A stretch of 64,000 bases of DNA from Sphingobium sp. CAP-1 (GTDB taxonomy: Bacteria; Pseudomonadota; Alphaproteobacteria; Sphingomonadales; Sphingomonadaceae). The notes under the pieces are model-generated. The model was not told where the DNA came from and made no database searches. It was given only the letters and a program-made list of their open reading frames with translations. A program made the position numbers and the translations under genes. Shown here piece after piece: positions 62,447 to 64,000 of the stretch. Where the stretch lies: positions 1,364,001-1,428,000 of the forward strand of contig NZ_CP046252.1 in NCBI RefSeq assembly GCF_009720145.1. The letters are read 5' to 3'. Numbering within the stretch: the stretch's first letter is position 1; each line of letters starts with the position of its first letter.

Positions 62447-64000
62447 TCAGTGGGCCGCGGGCGGCGCGAACTTGGTCAGGTCGATGCCCACGACCGCGCT
62501 CTTATATTCGTCCATGTTCGGCGTGCGGCCGAGGATGGTGGACAGCACCACGACCGGGGTCGATGCCAGCAGCGATTCACCCTTCTTCTCGGCCGTATCT
62601 TCCACAACGCGGCCCTGGAACAGGCGGGTCGAGGTTGCGAGGACGGTGTCGCCCTTGGCGGCCTTTTCCTGATTGCCCATGCACAGGTTGCAGCCCGGAC
62701 GCTCCAGATACAGCGTATTCTCATACTCCGTGCGGTTCGCGGTCTTGGGATGCACGTCATCGAACTCGAACCCGGCATACTTCTTCAGCACGTCCCAGTC
62801 GCCCTCGGCCTTCAGTTCATCGACGATATTATAGGTCGGCGGGGCGACGACCAGCGGCGCCTTGAACTCGACCCTGCCTTCGGCCGCTTCGATGTTCTTG
62901 AGCATCTGGGCCAGGATCTTCATGTCACCCTTATGCACCATGCACGAGCCGATGAAGCCCAGATCGACCTTCTTGGTGCCGCCATAATAGGACACCGGGC
63001 GGATCGTATCGTGGGTGTAGCGCTTGGACACGTCGGCATTGTTCACGTCCGGGTCGGCGATCATCGGTTCGTCGATCAGGTCGAGATCGACCACGACTTC
63101 CGCGAAATATTTCGCATTGGCGTCAGGCGCCAGCGCGGGCTTCTCGCCCGACCGGATTTCGGCGATGCGCGCATCCGCCTTGGCGATCAGGCCGCGCAGC
63201 GTGCCCGCGGCATTTTCCATGCCCTTGTCGATCATGATCTGGATACGCGACTTGGCGATTTCCAGCGACTCGATCAGCGTTTCGTCCTGCGAAATGCAGA
63301 TCGACGCCTTGGCCTTCATTTCGGCCGTCCAGTCGGTGAAGGTGAAGGCCTGATCGGCCAGCAGCGTGCCGATATGGACTTCGATGATGCGGCCCTGGAA
63401 CACATTTTCGCCGCCGAACTGGGCCAGCATCTGCGCCTGGGTCGCATGGACGACATCACGGAAGTCCATATAGGGCTGCATCTTGCCCTTGAACGTCACC
63501 TTGACCGACTGTGGGATCGGCATGGTCGCCTCGCCGGTGGCCAGGGCGAGCGCCACCGTGCCGGAGTCCGCGCCAAAGGCCACGCCCTTCGACATGCGGG
63601 TGTGGCTGTCGCCGCCGATGATGATCGCCCAGTCATCCACGGTGATGTCGTTCAGCACCTTGTGGATCACGTCGGTCATCGCATGATACACGCCCTTGGG
63701 GTCGCGCGCGGTGATCAGGCCGAAATTGTTCATGAAGGACATGAGCTTGGGGATGTTGGCCTGCGCCTTCTTGTCCCAGACCGATGCGGTGTGGCAGCCC
63801 GACTGATAGGCGCCGTCGACCAGCGGCGAGATGACGGTGGCCGCCATCGCCTCCAGTTCCTGCGCGGTCATCAGCCCGGTGGTGTCCTGCGATCCCACGA
63901 TGTTGACATTGACGCGCACGTCGGACCCCGCGTGCAGCACCTTGCCCGGCGTCACGCCTACGGCGTTGCGGTTGAAGATCTTTTCGACGGCGGTCAGACC
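62447..64000 (-). CDS. acnB: Aconitate hydratase B / 2-methylisocitrate dehydratase (partial, N-terminus outside window)
   Basis: The C-terminal 517 residues are in the window, ending FAPPAAH. Iron-sulfur cysteines appear in LGFIGSCMVHKGDMK and RPGCNLCMGNQEKAA. GGDSHTRMSKGVAFGADSGT and the loop YISVDKAQ-like segments match the bacterial AcnB type, which carries an extra N-terminal HEAT-like domain that would lie to the right. It catalyses citrate-isocitrate isomerisation and, in many bacteria, 2-methylcitrate metabolism. Both acn genes being adjacent on the same strand is unusual. Confidence 0.93.
   Translation of the reverse strand, partial: GLTAVEKIFNRNAVGVTPGKVLHAGSDVRVNVNIVGSQDTTGLMTAQELEAMAATVISPLVDGAYQSGCHTASVWDKKAQANIPKLMSFMNNFGLITARDPKGVYHAMTDVIHKVLNDITVDDWAIIIGGDSHTRMSKGVAFGADSGTVALALATGEATMPIPQSVKVTFKGKMQPYMDFRDVVHATQAQMLAQFGGENVFQGRIIEVHIGTLLADQAFTFTDWTAEMKAKASICISQDETLIESLEIAKSRIQIMIDKGMENAAGTLRGLIAKADARIAEIRSGEKPALAPDANAKYFAEVVVDLDLIDEPMIADPDVNNADVSKRYTHDTIRPVSYYGGTKKVDLGFIGSCMVHKGDMKILAQMLKNIEAAEGRVEFKAPLVVAPPTYNIVDELKAEGDWDVLKKYAGFEFDDVHPKTANRTEYENTLYLERPGCNLCMGNQEKAAKGDTVLATSTRLFQGRVVEDTAEKKGESLLASTPVVVLSTILGRTPNMDEYKSAVVGIDLTKFAPPAAH

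Overview
The window is a high-GC stretch of an alphaproteobacterial chromosome, most likely a sphingomonad (Sphingobium, Sphingomonas or Novosphingobium type). I infer this from the gene set: a RegA/ActR-type regulator end, DUF2794, DUF3035, a cytoplasmic PhaZ with a cysteine nucleophile, a small C-terminally anchored membrane protein, and short intergenic palindromes. No 16S or other taxonomic marker is present, so genus is a guess. Apart from the first 7.4 kb, almost everything looks like ordinary core genome, tightly packed with many 1-4 base stop/start overlaps.

Region 1 (1-7.6 kb). After the end of a RegA/ActR-like gene comes a compact integrative element (about 277-7397) beside an intact tRNA-Gly(CCC). 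Its ends carry copies of an ATACCCCC motif, with a 19-base perfect direct repeat at 280-298 and 7379-7397. It has a tyrosine recombinase at each end: a P4-type integrase (6066-7298) near the tRNA, and a second one (430-1554) with two small DNA-binding genes. Its cargo is a single-chain MmeI-like (type IIL) restriction-modification enzyme (3139-6003) followed after 4 bases by an unrecognised 267-aa gene (2331-3134). This is the main accessory system in the window.

Region 2 (7.6-32 kb). Metabolic and stress genes: KDG kinase, alpha/beta hydrolase, nitronate monooxygenase, membrane protein, DUF2794/CysE, TauE/SafE exporter, OxyR, MoaE/MoaD/PgsA, an MFS carrier, a class A penicillin-binding protein, a GAF hybrid histidine kinase, BaiN/YaiI, a chain from a NifU-like scaffold through a KefB-like antiporter and DUF423 protein, a Fur/Zur regulator, PnuC with a NadR-type kinase, and Dxs. 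Just after dxs lies a diverged second copy of the dxs 3' end, then a lone polysaccharide pyruvyl transferase, which suggests an old insertion at the dxs 3' end.

Region 3 (32-48 kb). A housekeeping block on the minus strand (gpmA-purE-purK-folA-ribF-ileS-lspA-DUF3035) diverges from sppA. Then come TRIC, an M20 peptidase, glutathione peroxidase, a VIT-family transporter and an ABC-F ATPase. Several gaps hold inverted repeats that look like repetitive extragenic palindromes.

Region 4 (48-64 kb). SIMPL and PepSY proteins, a PhoP/PhoQ-like two-component pair split by a REP-like array, EamA, small conserved proteins, a PHA depolymerase, GST, an M28 peptidase, a glutamine amidotransferase, a low-molecular-weight phosphatase, a cyclase, and two aconitases (AcnA complete, AcnB cut by the window end) on the same strand.

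I did not see CRISPR arrays, rRNA genes, transposases or insertion sequences.
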